NCBI GenBank assembly: GCA_020002185.1
Contig: CM034533.1
Coordinates: 40,521,021-40,585,020, forward strand
DNA: 64,000 nucleotides
Source of the DNA: Paraescarpia echinospica
Lineage: Eukaryota > Annelida > Polychaeta > Sabellida > Siboglinidae
Direction of reading: 5' to 3'
How positions within the stretch are numbered: the stretch's first letter is position 1; each line of letters begins with the position of its first letter. This document shows positions 37,401-43,440 of this stretch, piece by piece. The notes beneath the pieces were generated by a model. It saw nothing but the letters and a program-made list of their open reading frames with translations, ran no database searches and was not told where the DNA came from. The position numbers were made by a program, and so were the translations under genes.

Positions 37401-39259
37401 TGATCCCGCATAAAGGCGTGCGTATTAGGTTGTTCTAGTTCTCATGCCAGGTCCTGGCCTTTGTAGGGAAACTCACCCATTCTAAGAACCTCTGTCCATC
37501 TCTTACGTAAGATCACTCAAACTAATGATGCAAAAGAACTATTTGTATTCATCACGTTTATGGCAAGTCCGGAATGTCAGATTGGTAAACACTAGGAATG
37601 CCACCTTATCTGGTTCTGCCTTGCACTGGCCAGAATTCATCCGTTGTTTATTTTACAGTTATCTTGCATGACAGAAAATTATCCAGGAAGGGGTTGCCGT
37701 TTTGTCTTTGTTTCTGTTTTTGTGTTCCTTGTTAGTAGTCGGATTTACTCAGATGGATTGCGGCTGTGAGTGGTGAATGTAGCCAGTTCTAATAATAATA
37801 AAGGAGCTTCTATTGCGCCTAAATCCTTGGAATCCAAGCTCAGAGGCTCACCAAGACGAAAGGGTTGGTCAATCTCAAAATCATTCACATGGTCGTAATA
37901 TGCCCTGCATGGATCCTAGGCAGTAAATACACTGTCGGGGGGGGGGTATTTAATCAGGGCAGTAAAATGGTAAAATAAATATCCTAGTTGACATAAAAAC
38001 TGCTACAATGTTATTGAAAAAAGCTAAAGATACATACTGACTAGTGGACGAGGAACTGTGCAAAGTCTTCCTCTCCTCCACAGTAGATACTGTATGTGGT
38101 GTCTTTTCTACCTAACCTCATTCTTTCTAATTAAAGCACCCAGGAAATGCAGAATCACTCCCTCCCCGTTTCTTGCTTCCCGGAGGGGGAATGTTTTTGA
38201 GATTAGATAAATTATGTTTGTAGGTGCACTGATAAGGGTGAGTTACCTGGCAGCAGTTTTTTATCAGTTATTTATCAAGGAACGCGGCTAGCTGCTTACC
38301 CCACATAATGATTATGGCGCAAAGTAAATATAGTTGTTTTAATAGCCTTCAGCCATCATAAAATCTAAAAGATTGACGTCTGAATGAAGTGTTTTCACAG
38401 TACACTTGGTATTTAAGGGGTGGAGATAAAACATTAGAAAAGGGTGTGTCATATGTAGTTGTTCACACAAACGTAATATTTTAATATCAAAAGGTCATGT
38501 TTGTCGCATGAAAGCATGGTGGGTTTTTAGTGAGTGATAGAGGGAGAATAAGGGAAGGAGAATAAGGGAGGGAGAATGAGGGAGGGAGAATGAGGGAAGG
38601 AGAATAAGGGAAAGAGAATAAGGGAGGGAGAATAAAGGAAAGAGAATAAGGGAGGGAGAATAAGGGAAGGAGAATAAGGGAAAGAGAATAAGGGAACCAG
38701 TATAAGGGAGGGAGAATAAGGGAACCAGAATAAGGGAAAGAGAATAAGGGAAGGAGAATAAGGGAGGGAGAAAGAATAAGGGAAGGAGAGTAAGGGAGAG
38801 AGAATAAGGGAGGGAGAATAAGGGAAGGAGAATAAGGAGGGAGAATAAGGGAGGGAGAATAAGGGAAAGAATAGCCTTCATGCAATAATTGCAAGCGTAG
38901 TCGTATACTTCCCAGAGAAGTCTAGATGGTGTTTGATTGAATAGGTCTGCCAGGGAGTAACATGTAAAGCGATTTGAGCAGTCCCGAGGACTGGATACTG
39001 CAGTATATAAGAATCCACCTGTTACTTTACTGACCGTTGACGTGCTTGTGTTTGTAGGTCGACGGGTCTCTTTGTGTTCCTCTACTCCCTCTTCTACTAC
39101 TTCAAGCGCTCCAGCATGTCAGGCATGCTGCAGACGGTCGAGTTCTTCGGCTACACCCTCCTCACGTGCTACGTCTTCTTCCTCATGCTGGGCACCGTTG
39201 CCTTCTTCGCCTCCCTCAAGTTCATCCGATACATCTACGTCAACATCAAGATGGACTGA
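1319..39259 (+). CDS. TM9SF1: TM9SF1 orthologue, transmembrane 9 superfamily (EMP70) protein; 15 coding exons
   Basis: The coding exons are 1319-1402, 9643-9732, 12730-12811, 13960-14064, 15047-15165, 16244-16353, 18065-18128, 18563-18634, 19477-19618, 21205-21330, 22798-22890, 25810-25920, 27076-27238, 33260-33451 and 39058-39259. Together they give 1755 nt, or 584 aa plus stop; human TM9SF1 is about 606 aa. All introns are GT/AG and all phases join. Residues 1-20 form a signal peptide. The lumenal N-domain runs to about residue 218, the first TM is about 219-242, an acidic cytosolic loop ([11 protein letters not shown]) lies near 252-264, and eight further TMs follow. The C-terminus NIKMD matches the family KxD/E Golgi-retention signal. 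Assignment to TM9SF1 rather than TM9SF2-4 rests on [29 protein letters not shown] and [14 protein letters not shown]. Family members are endomembrane/Golgi proteins, and TM9SF1 has been linked to autophagy. An earlier in-frame ATG at 1271 would add 16 residues; 1319 gives the cleaner signal peptide. Exact donor and acceptor bases are inferred without transcripts. Confidence 0.95.
1403..2975. other. intron 1, first part
   Basis: No coding exon is seen. A hairpin with perfect 13-base arms (GCATGATGATGAA and its complement) lies at about 1720-1780. The rest is AT-rich unique-looking DNA. Confidence 0.5.
2980..3790 (+). repeat. diverged tandem repeat, unit about 355 bp, about 2.3 copies
   Basis: The blocks starting near 2990, 3360 and 3706 share an ordered set of landmarks: CCAACT...GA, then AACTCTC..ATCCTTCC.TGCTTCC, then CACTTGCGA, then TATGCATATCAGTGT. 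The copies differ by many substitutions and small indels, so the array is old. It differs from the 350 bp unit inside the 4.8-9.5 kb element, although both are AT-rich with similar period. Confidence 0.7.
3791..4817. other. intron 1, AT-rich stretch without recognisable features
   Basis: I see no exon, no clear transposon end and no tandem repeat here. Short open frames on the minus strand lack family motifs. Confidence 0.4.
4818..5125 (+). repeat. left terminal inverted repeat of the 4.8-9.5 kb element
   Basis: Its outermost shared bases are AAATGTTAGAAGCTGTCA, which match the complement of the right end near 9465-9480. The arm lacks the extra palindrome found in the right arm. Confidence 0.7.
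6050..7377 (+). mobile_element. 5'-truncated CR1-type LINE (RT C-terminal half and 3' UTR)
   Basis: The open frame 6061-7278 (405 aa, uninterrupted) covers the RT palm and C-terminal part: [27 protein letters not shown] and the catalytic FADD. Homology to the full copy at 58.6-63.1 kb starts abruptly at about 6050, as expected of 5' truncation on target-primed insertion. The 3' UTR has the same stem (GCCATCCAG/CTGGATGGC) and ends in ATCTTGTTAA repeats. It splits one of the 350 bp units of the host element, so it is younger than that array. Confidence 0.92.
9140..9480 (-). repeat. right terminal inverted repeat with an inserted perfect hairpin
   Basis: This is the complement of the left TIR. 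At 9214-9259 it carries an additional palindrome with arms CTCGTTTTTTCACACATGCTGA, differing by one A in the run, around a single central G. In the left arm only one half of this palindrome is present. Confidence 0.7.
9643..9732 (+). CDS. TM9SF1: TM9SF1 exon 2
   Basis: The acceptor is CACTTGCAG|GTG and the donor is GACAAG|GTGAGT; both are phase 0. The exon has 30 codons, [20 protein letters not shown] then [10 protein letters not shown]. This is the most diagnostic TM9SF lumenal motif (VNKVGPYxNPxETYxYYxLPxC). Confidence 0.95.
9770..10150 (+). mobile_element. L2-like LINE remnant, RT C-terminal end
   Basis: The frame [21 protein letters not shown] followed by TGA resembles the usual C-terminus of L2-type reverse transcriptases (FKSxLKTxLF). 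The matching 3' tail reappears at 12351-12455, so a later element split the copy. Everything upstream of this short end is missing. Confidence 0.55.
10151..12350. mobile_element. element with hairpin-like ends (GTCCTTTGG ... CCAAAGGAC), inserted in the L2 remnant
   Basis: The left end is an imperfect palindrome, AGTCCTTTGGCC-GAA-GGTCCAAGGGACT; the right end carries TAGTCCAAAGGACTTC. TTTTTA flanks both sides and may be the target duplication. The first ~180 bp recurs at 20897-21074, showing a dispersed family, and part of it (10215-10330) is tandemly duplicated at 10375-10500. No transposase is recognised. The internal block at 10600-10735 is repeated in diverged form at 11787-11900. The exact right end is uncertain. 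Confidence 0.45.
10845..10920 (+). repeat. two tandem copies of a ~38 bp unit
   Basis: CCTGTAGGTGACAAACATAG followed by A-rich sequence and TTAATATTCTG occurs twice in a row with one or two differences. Confidence 0.8.
12351..12455 (+). mobile_element. 3' tail of the L2-like LINE or a derived SINE
   Basis: TGTAAAGCGCTGTGAACTAC and GGCGCTATATAAAATAAGTA followed by TTATT repeats match the common metazoan L2/SINE 3' tail pattern (GTAAAGCGCTTTGAG ... GCGCTATATAAA). Confidence 0.6.
12730..12811 (+). CDS. TM9SF1: TM9SF1 exon 3
   Basis: This short exon is hidden between repeats. The acceptor is TTGTTTTAG|ATCGAG and the donor is TTTAGAA|GTGAGT. It starts in phase 0 and leaves one base for the next codon. 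The reading [17 protein letters not shown] matches the family segment HKSLxLGExLDGDRM that must fall between exons 2 and 4. Confidence 0.93.
13253..13731 (+). repeat. 21 bp minisatellite in intron 3, about 23 copies
   Basis: The unit is about GTGTGTTGTTGCTGCACCAT plus one base, with frequent variants. The 21 bp period is a multiple of three, so three forward frames stay open and give false 160-194 aa ORFs. One or two further units lie at 13917-13957 and form the acceptor of exon 4. Confidence 0.9.
13960..14064 (+). CDS. TM9SF1: TM9SF1 exon 4
   Basis: The acceptor TTGCTGCAG|GTAACG lies inside the last unit of a 21 bp minisatellite. The exon encodes [20 protein letters not shown] and ends LYYFEFVI. 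The donor is ATCG|GTGTGT, leaving one base. The conserved (E/D)xLYYFEFV element ends the exon. Confidence 0.94.
14065..15046. other. intron 4
   Basis: AT-rich and without recognisable repeats apart from short AT runs near 14385-14410. No further exon is expected, because exons 4 and 5 join in phase. Confidence 0.5.
15047..15165 (+). CDS. TM9SF1: TM9SF1 exon 5
   Basis: The acceptor is TCGCCAG|ATGACATT and the donor is GACAGG|GTAAAG. The reading [20 protein letters not shown] and then [18 protein letters not shown] matches the lumenal DDLPxRGFxG and LWTHxxF segments of TM9SF proteins. Confidence 0.95.
15166..16243. other. intron 5
   Basis: No exon, tandem array or transposon end is recognised. 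Confidence 0.45.
16244..16353 (+). CDS. TM9SF1: TM9SF1 exon 6
   Basis: The acceptor is GTTTGCAG|ATCATC and the donor is ACAGC|GTGAGT, leaving two bases. The exon encodes [20 protein letters not shown] and then [15 protein letters not shown] is a potential N-glycosylation site facing the lumen. FTYSVKW is the conserved end of the lumenal domain. Confidence 0.94.
16560..16710 (-). mobile_element. tRNA-derived SINE fragment
   Basis: On the minus strand GGTGCTGTGGTCGAGCAGTT resembles a tRNA head with an A box, and GGTGTTTGAATGC is a diverged B box about 45 bases on. It then reads GTTGAACCTTGG, similar to GTCGAACCTTGG after the head of the SINE at 43.1-43.4 kb, suggesting the same family. Confidence 0.5.
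17180..17495 (+). repeat. 27 bp minisatellite in intron 6, about 12 copies
   Basis: The unit is approximately CATTACAGTAATACAAATAC plus ATACAGT, with single-base variants and a few shortened copies. Confidence 0.9.
18065..18128 (+). CDS. TM9SF1: TM9SF1 exon 7
   Basis: The acceptor is TTTCCACTGCAG|AACAAA and the donor is CTTGAG|GTGTGT. The reading [20 protein letters not shown] ends the juxtamembrane segment. The family motif here is FFPxTLEIHWLSI, which continues directly into exon 8. Confidence 0.92.
18129..18562. other. intron 7
   Basis: AT-rich and featureless by eye. Confidence 0.4.
18563..18634 (+). CDS. TM9SF1: TM9SF1 exon 8 (first core transmembrane helix)
   Basis: The acceptor is CCTTTCAG|ATCCAC and the donor is ATAATG|GTGAGT; 24 codons, phase 0 on both sides. 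[19 protein letters not shown] is a near-invariant TM9SF sequence and the first membrane span after the lumenal domain. Confidence 0.95.
18635..19476. other. intron 8
   Basis: Loose repetition of GTAAGTTA-like words (donor-like) occurs at about 18635-18950, possibly a very decayed array seeded by the exon 8 donor. Nothing else is recognised. Confidence 0.35.
19477..19618 (+). CDS. TM9SF1: TM9SF1 exon 9 (acidic cytosolic loop)
   Basis: The acceptor is CACCGTAG|ACCCGG and the donor is CTTG|GTACGT. The reading [20 protein letters not shown] is followed by [20 protein letters not shown]. The variable acidic stretch followed by the invariant GWKxxHxDVFRxP is characteristic of the family. Confidence 0.95.
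19619..20896. other. intron 9, first part
   Basis: No exon or known repeat is recognised. The repeat fragment at 20897-21074 follows it. Confidence 0.4.
20897..21074 (+). repeat. second copy of the end of the 10.15 kb element
   Basis: About 178 bp, nearly identical to 10151-10330: TAGTCCTTTGGCCGAAGGTC, CCGCCGTTAGCTGCCGTATC and GAGAAATCTGTATTTGATTG. It ends about 130 bp before exon 10. Confidence 0.85.
21205..21330 (+). CDS. TM9SF1: TM9SF1 exon 10
   Basis: The acceptor is CTGCTGCAG|GTGTTG and the donor is ACATCAT|GTAAGT. It encodes [20 protein letters not shown] and then [20 protein letters not shown]. The 3' end of this exon seeds the minisatellite that follows, and 82 bp of it (21221-21302) recurs in that intron. 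Confidence 0.95.
21331..22345 (+). repeat. ~54 bp minisatellite derived from the exon 10 / intron 10 boundary
   Basis: Each unit contains CGTCATGGTTCATTAAACAC, a variable CCTCATTCAC and CATCATGTAAGTTACC, which mirror exon 10's CGTCACGGTTCAATAAACAC ... CACATCAT|GTAAGTTACC with a short internal deletion. About 17 donor-like GTAAG sites occur. From about 21800 a two-unit higher-order pattern appears (GTAAGTTACCTCTTGATC alternating with GTAAGTGACCTCTCAACAG). An 82 bp exon copy sits at 21530-21611. Confidence 0.93.
21530..21611 (+). pseudogene. intronic duplicate of 82 bp of TM9SF1 exon 10
   Basis: It matches exon 10 positions 21221-21302 with a single visible difference (GGAATCC to GGAGTCC). It lacks an acceptor and ends inside the minisatellite, so it should not be spliced as an exon. 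The near-identity implies recent duplication or gene conversion from the exon. Confidence 0.95.
22346..22797. other. intron 10, end
   Basis: Unique-looking sequence between the array and exon 11; no further features. Confidence 0.4.
22798..22890 (+). CDS. TM9SF1: TM9SF1 exon 11
   Basis: The acceptor is GTGTTGCAG|GCATAG and the donor is TTCGCAG|GTTTGT. The reading [20 protein letters not shown] ends in NLASALFA. It matches the GYxSxxxYxxxGGxxW region and the following TM of the family. Confidence 0.94.
22985..25696 (+). repeat. 34 bp minisatellite in intron 11, about 79 copies
   Basis: The unit is ACAGGTTCATATACAGGCAC followed by ACATTCACACATGT. The main variants are ATATAC/ATACAC, TTCAAAC/TTCACAC and ACACGTT/ACACATT. 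It contains no stop in any forward frame, producing spurious ORFs of up to 953 aa. It starts about 95 bp after the exon 11 donor. Confidence 0.97.
25810..25920 (+). CDS. TM9SF1: TM9SF1 exon 12
   Basis: The acceptor is GTTTACAG|CCCCG and the donor is GCCTTCC|GTGAGT. The reading is [20 protein letters not shown] then [10 protein letters not shown]. NxxxWxxGSTxALP is conserved in TM9SF proteins. Confidence 0.95.
26000..26280 (+). repeat. partly duplicated dispersed sequence in intron 12
   Basis: Two related blocks, each with CTGTCT..GA..GGGGAGG and GCTGTTGGAGATTTT, lie at about 26075-26130 and 26175-26220. A related GGGAGGAGTGCTGTTGAAG occurs at about 51575-51595. Confidence 0.45.
26300..26690. 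mobile_element. small inverted-repeat element (MITE-like)
   Basis: The left arm at about 26348-26455 (TTCGTTGGC ... GTACCTATGAT ... CGTAATTTCCCTTATCTCGA) is the complement of the right arm at about 26555-26652. The centre resembles that of the element at 53404-54077 (ACTGGGAGGGAGCAAAAATA versus ACTGGGAAGGAGCGACAATA). It is non-coding. Confidence 0.75.
26950..27001 (+). repeat. possible L2/SINE 3' tail
   Basis: GGCACTATAAAAGTACATTG followed by TTATTATTA fits a degraded form of the same tail type as at 12351-12455. Confidence 0.3.
27076..27238 (+). CDS. TM9SF1: TM9SF1 exon 13
   Basis: The acceptor is CCCCCACAG|TGGGC and the donor is TTCAG|GTGAGC. The reading [20 protein letters not shown] is followed by [17 protein letters not shown] and VGGFLPF. 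This holds the family signature PLTxxGGxxGKN...PCRTNxIxRxIPxQPWY. Confidence 0.96.
27605..31880. repeat. 84 bp higher-order minisatellite in intron 13 (4 x 21 bp), interrupted by an assembly gap
   Basis: Each 84 bp unit consists of four 21 bp monomers, all starting GA(A/G)(A/C)ACCAC and diverging in their second half. About 39 units are visible. The 84 and 21 bp periods are multiples of three, so the minus strand stays open and encodes a seven-residue VVFxxxx pattern; these ORFs are artefacts. Longer duplications exist: an ~8-unit block at about 28381 recurs at about 29049, and a three-unit block recurs near 29389, 29642 and 30399. Confidence 0.95.
30501..31500. other. assembly gap, 1000 N
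   Basis: Exactly 1000 Ns inside the 84 bp array, so this is a placeholder of unknown true length. The array phase is not preserved across it. Confidence 1.
32028..32949. mobile_element. non-autonomous mariner/pogo-like DNA transposon
   Basis: The ends are inverted: left CACGCCTCGTTATAACGCGG and right, complemented, CGCGCCCCGTTATAACGCGG, followed inside on both arms by GGGTCCACGA..GA and CGCATTATAA-like blocks. TA flanks each end, fitting a TA target duplication. Such CGTTATAACGCGG ends are typical of Tigger/pogo-like elements. A 104-codon minus-strand frame (32457-32771) shows no DDE motif and is not recognisable. Confidence 0.75.
33260..33451 (+). CDS. TM9SF1: TM9SF1 exon 14
   Basis: The acceptor is TGTCCGCAG|TGCC and the donor is GTGCCGG|GTAAGT. 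The reading [20 protein letters not shown] continues to [20 protein letters not shown]. ExYYIF and EDYxWWWR are invariant in TM9SF proteins. The last 24 coding bases and the donor are tandemly amplified in the next intron. Confidence 0.96.
33428..35168 (+). repeat. 38 bp minisatellite of the exon 14 / intron 14 boundary, 46 copies
   Basis: Each unit carries 24 bp of exon 14 (GTGGAGGTCTATATTCAGTG CCGG) plus 14 bp of intron (GTAAGTTAGTGTCA). By my count the donor position is GTAAGT in 17 copies including the true one, GTAAAT in one, GC in three and AT in 25. The unit is not a multiple of three, so use of a later donor shifts frame unless three units are added. Confidence 0.96.
35170..37090. other. 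intron 14, unique part
   Basis: No exon or clear transposon. AT-rich with (ATT)n near 36850-36865. Confidence 0.4.
37120..37205. repeat. clustered CTTGTCC words with a small palindrome
   Basis: ACTTGTCCACCGGACAAGT is a perfect palindrome with 8 bp arms. Two more CTTGTCCG words follow within 60 bp. Confidence 0.5.
37790..37865 (-). repeat. L2/SINE-type 3' tail, minus strand
   Basis: On the minus strand TTAGGCGCAATAGAAGCTCC then TTTATTATTATTA fits the usual (G)GCGC(T/A)ATA...TTATTATTA tail. The upstream body is not recognised. Confidence 0.4.
38528..38874 (+). repeat. purine-rich 13-15 bp minisatellite in intron 14
   Basis: Units of GGGAGGGAGAATAA or GGGAAGGAGAATAA, about 26 copies. The coding strand is almost entirely purine, so the transcript could form G-rich or triplex structures. 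The 120-135 aa minus-strand frames across it are repeat artefacts. Confidence 0.92.
38884..39021 (+). mobile_element. truncated SINE, same family as 43.1-43.4 kb, 36 bp before exon 15
   Basis: It aligns with the 3' half of the minus-strand SINE at 43118-43440: TCTAGATGGTGTTTGATTGA, GGTCTGCCAGGGAGTAACAT, GTAAAGCG.TTTGAGCAGTCC and ATACTGCAGTATATAAGAA. The tRNA head is missing. It lies directly upstream of the exon 15 acceptor. Confidence 0.75.
39058..39259 (+). CDS. TM9SF1: TM9SF1 exon 15 (terminal coding exon)
   Basis: The acceptor is GTGTTTGTAG|GTCGAC. The reading [20 protein letters not shown] continues to [14 protein letters not shown] and then TGA. The YxxxxxD C-terminus (KMD) is the usual KxD/E COPI-binding Golgi-retention signal of TM9 proteins. 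Confidence 0.96.
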
Positions 39260-41045
39260 GCGTCGCCTCTGTGCCGCTCGATGAAACGCTTCGTTATTTC
39301 CAGGTGGTGGAAGTTGTGTTGGTGGGATGACTGAGGGCTGGATGTCGCACCGGTTTTATGTCTTCCTGTGTTCTTCCACTGTAAAGACTAGTGCAGGATA
39401 AGTTCATTTTACAAAGTACAGCTGTGCATGTGTGCTCAAACGTTTGGTCATCGCAGAACGTGAGTTGCAAATATGGCCTCCTGCATCTGTGTTGCCTATG
39501 CAAGGTTAAACAGTTTATGAAGCGATTTATTTTCGAGCAATGAATTAATGAACATTCCTGTGGGTTTTATTAGATAGAATGAATGTTGCTGTGTATGTGT
39601 GAATGTGCAAGCAATCACAAAGCATTTGGGTAAAATATGAGGTTGCTTTTCTTTAACATCTTTCTCCATGAAGGTATGGAGTGTTACATGGGCTGTGATG
39701 TCACAGGGGCTGTGATTTCACAGGGGCTGTGAACATTTCAGCCACTGACAGTTAAGACAACTGTGTTCTTCTAACATTTAGTTAACTTTTTGCATGGGGA
39801 AATAAAAACCAGATTTGTGGGATTGTCCAAAGGAGTATCATTATTTAGTTGATAGAGAACCAAGATGAGGAGTAAAATAGTCGGGTGGCGGTTGCATGAA
39901 CTATTTGAAGATATATTGTTAATACTGGAGTGAATGTAAAGATGTAAAAAGGATGTGTTTTGTGGGTCTCAACTGAACTTTTGACCTTTCTCTTGTATCT
40001 ACAGAAAGGTAGAGCGTTGTAGTAATGCTGATAAAGGAATACGTGTTGGTAAAATGTATCACGGAGGAGCTTAGTTGAGTTCTTTCAGCGTACGTTACCA
40101 CTGTGGCACTTTTATAAAATAGTACCTAGCTGAACAGAGCAGTGAGATTGTACAAGTGAAAAAGCACGTTGTCTAGTTTGATGATTGTTGGCATTTTGAA
40201 TGATGTTTCCTCATAATTTCCATTAGTGGTTATAGCTATGCCATGAATTGCTATAAGCCTATGCCTCAATGTAGCTATTCCTTGTCACCTGTACATATTG
40301 CTATGGCCTGCATGCTTGGCTTAATAAATTAAAGTCGCTAGTATTAATACAATCTTATTATAATAAGAATAACTTGTCTAAAGCTACGACAGTGTATCAA
40401 GAGATGTACATTTTGTGACAGTCGTTGTTGTGAAGTGTATCAAGAGATGTACATTTTGTGACAATCGTTGTTGTGAAGTGTATCAAGAGATGTACATTTT
40501 GTGACAATCATTGTTGTGAAGTGTATCAAGAGATGTACATTTTGTGACAGTCGTTGTTGTGAAGTGTATCAAGAGATGTACATTTTGTGACAATCATTGT
40601 TGTGAAGTGTATCAAGAGATGTACATTTTGTGACAATCGTTGTTGTGAAGTGTATCAAGAGATGTACATTTTGTGACAATCATTGTTGTGAAGTGTATCA
40701 AGAGATGTACATTTTGTGACAATCATTGTTGTGAAGTGTATCAAGAGATGTACATTTTGTGACAGTCGTTGTTGTGAAGTGTATCAAGAGATGTACATTT
40801 TGTGACAGTCGTTGTTGTGAAGTGTATCAAGAGATGTACATTTTGTGACAGTCGTTGTTGTGAAGTGGATCAGATGAAATGATTTATGCTTTGTCGTAGC
40901 ACACATAAGTTAACAAGAATCAAACTTAGTTGTGTTCTATTTATTCACACATCAGTCGAGGTGGCTTATTTGAAAGTTGTATTCTTTTGTGTCTTTATCT
41001 TCCGTTATTTGTCAAATATGAATAAAGCTTCTCTAAAATTATTGT
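39260..41045 (+). other. TM9SF1: probable TM9SF1 3' UTR
   Basis: Downstream of the stop, AATAAA hexamers occur at 39801, 40323 and 41021. The last is followed by GT-rich sequence and is the best candidate for the distal poly(A) site. If it is used, the 3' UTR includes an 11-copy minisatellite of 43 bp. No coding potential is seen here. Which poly(A) site is used is inference. Confidence 0.5.
40388..40866 (+). repeat. 43 bp minisatellite, 11 copies, in the probable TM9SF1 3' UTR
   Basis: The unit is GTGTATCAAGAGATGTACAT followed by TTTGTGACARTCRTTGTTGTGAA. Copies are almost identical and differ only at two G/A positions. Confidence 0.95.
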
Positions 41046-43110
41046 ATTAATGGGCTAGAAATGGGGTGTGACTTACGTATCTGTCTGGCATAGGAAAGCT
41101 GAATATGGTGAAGAAAGAAATGTTGATGGTACATAAGTTGATTCGTTTAGTTCGGTGATAAACAGGGTCCAAGGTCATATTGGGGTTGGTTGGTGCTGTT
41201 TTGATTGTGCGAGATTCTCTAAGTCTGGGTAAGTTATATTGTGTTAAGTGTTCCTGTTATTGTGGCTGTATTATATTTAATCTAAAGGTTACGCATTCTA
41301 ACAAGGTTCTGTGTTCTCTATTCGGTTGGTTCTGGTGTGAGTTTTTGGTGTATATGGAATAGCCCGTTACGGGATGACTTATGCCTTTTGTTAGTCATCG
41401 TTGTGTTAACTTTAATGCAGTCTTGCCCTTCATAATATCACCATACCATAGTCAACCTGATTTTGTTTATAAGTATAACAAATACACTTTCACAGTGTAA
41501 AGAAGACTGACACAAAAGTAATTCTCCAGAAATATTGGAATATTGAGTCATTGCTCAGTAGCTGAGATATGTGGACAAACTTCCTAGTTATTGTGTTGTG
41601 AATGCATGGATGGTCTGTGAATACTTGAACTGTCTTGTGAACACTTGGATGGTCTTGTGAACACCTAGATCTGGATGGTGTTATGTCAGCCTTTATGTTA
41701 CCTGTCTCAGGAAGAGAGTACGGTATTTGTGTACTGCCAGAAAATAAGTAACACTGCCTGACATTGTTCTGCATCTAGTAGGAATAGTTCCCTTTCTCAC
41801 ACTGCTCGCACGTACCACCTATTGGTGTGTTTACTGTTGGTCAACATTGGAGGTCAATTACTTGTATTTAAGCACATGTTTTATATACCTGGAATCGTAA
41901 CTGATCAAATATACATGATGCCCAACCTTTCTGTTGATTAATGCAAGATGTAATTAACAAATTATGTCAACTTGTATTTGAATGTATAAAGTTTGGTTGT
42001 AACTTACCATTAATGTGTCACAGTTGGTCTTGCTGGTAATCGCGTGCCTGTATATTTGTTTATTGGTCACAGTTGTACAAAATTGTTAAGTTAAGGTCGT
42101 CTGATGCATTTCGTGCAGTTGACCTTACAATTTCGAAAGACAAAAAAATGTGTACAAAAGACAGAAATATATCGAATAAATGTGAAATATTGAGGATTTT
42201 GTCTGTGTGACTATATCACATACACGAGTATATGTGTGTGTGCGTGCGTGTGTGTGTGCATGCATGTGTGTACGTGCATGTTTGCGTGCATGTATGCGTG
42301 TGTGGTGCCTAAGGTATGCTGTACCACTTACTATATAACTGATTTTATCACAGTAGGCAAAGATGCATACCTGTTACATACAGGTAGGTATATTAGAGCG
42401 TCCCTAGGTTAATATATGATTGGTCGTATTGTACTTCTTTAATTCATCGGTAGTCGAGAATGGACGGTTTGAAGAGACCGTGTGGAAACACGTAGGTTCG
42501 GAACACTTTCCGGAGATAAGTTGAGATAGGCATTATCTGACATTTTGAATTCGTAATGATGATATAAACCTTCTACTAACTTAAACATAATTAAGGACCT
42601 GTCGCTGGTTCGTTGCTCATCACATGACCAACCCCGCAAGAGTTCCTTGCGGGCGCCATCTTGTATCACGTGACACCTCACTCGTTCACCAATACACAAG
42701 TCGCGCCGTTAATACAGCCGCAAAAGCCTTAGGATGTTTATGGTAACGGTTTAAAAAATACACGAAGCAGCACCGTGAATGTTCGTTGTCTTTGCGCGGA
42801 TGACTGAGTTCTGCGCATAATAATGTTATTCTTTTCGTATGACATTAGAAACTTATGATAAGCGGAAGCGACGTCACCCAGAAACGTCTAGAATGCCATG
42901 CGAACGTAAATCACGTCACAATCGTGACATTGACTTTGATTCTTGGCAACTTCTTTCGTATTGATTTAAGCAGCCCGGTTTCGTAGTGGTGTACTTAAGC
43001 TGTTGATCAACCCGGTTGCTTCGTAGCATAGGGAAGGTGAGTTGGCATCAGAGGTTCAACCGTTGAAAGCGAACATGCGGCAGTGGTTAACGAAATTGTC
43101 AATGGTTTGG
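41046..43110. other. intergenic region downstream of TM9SF1
   Basis: No gene is recognised. It contains a TG-rich microsatellite at about 42225-42305. Around 42640-42700 there is a GC-richer patch with CACGTGA and GCGCCATCTTG (YY1-like on the minus strand). That is compatible with a small promoter, but no first exon can be supported. Confidence 0.35.
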
Positions 43111-43117
43111 TAAAAAA

Positions 43118-43440
43118 CTAAACTTAAAGGTAAGTTCTTATATATAGCGCAGTATCCTGTCCTCGGGACTGAGCAAGGCGCTTTACATATTACTCTCTCG
43201 CAGACCTGTTCAATCGAACGCCATCTCAACGTCTCTGGAAAGCATTCAGTCATGCTGCAATTAATGCGAGCAAATATTCACCATTGTAAATAGCCAGGTA
43301 CTCATTCATATTGCTGAGTGAACTGGAGAAACGTATAGTGAACGAACGTGCCCAAGGTTCGACACGGCAGCACAGGATTCGAACCCGGGTTCTCTCGATT
43401 GAGAGTCCGACACTCTAACCTTACGCCATCGCTCGTGTGG
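43118..43440 (-). mobile_element. tRNA-derived SINE, near full length
   Basis: Minus strand. The head is GCGATGGCGTAAGGTTAGAG, TGTCGGACTCTCAATCGAGA, then the B box GGGTTCGAATCC. The body follows, and the tail is GTAAAGCGCCTTGCTCAGTC, then GGATACTGCGCTATATATAA. The head keeps A and B boxes, so Pol III transcription would be possible. A 5'-truncated relative lies at 38884-39021. Confidence 0.8.

Noticed and set aside
43370..43437. tRNA gene on the minus strand
   Set aside because: A and B boxes are present, but the head is followed by a SINE body and tail shared with another locus, and the cloverleaf is imperfect.
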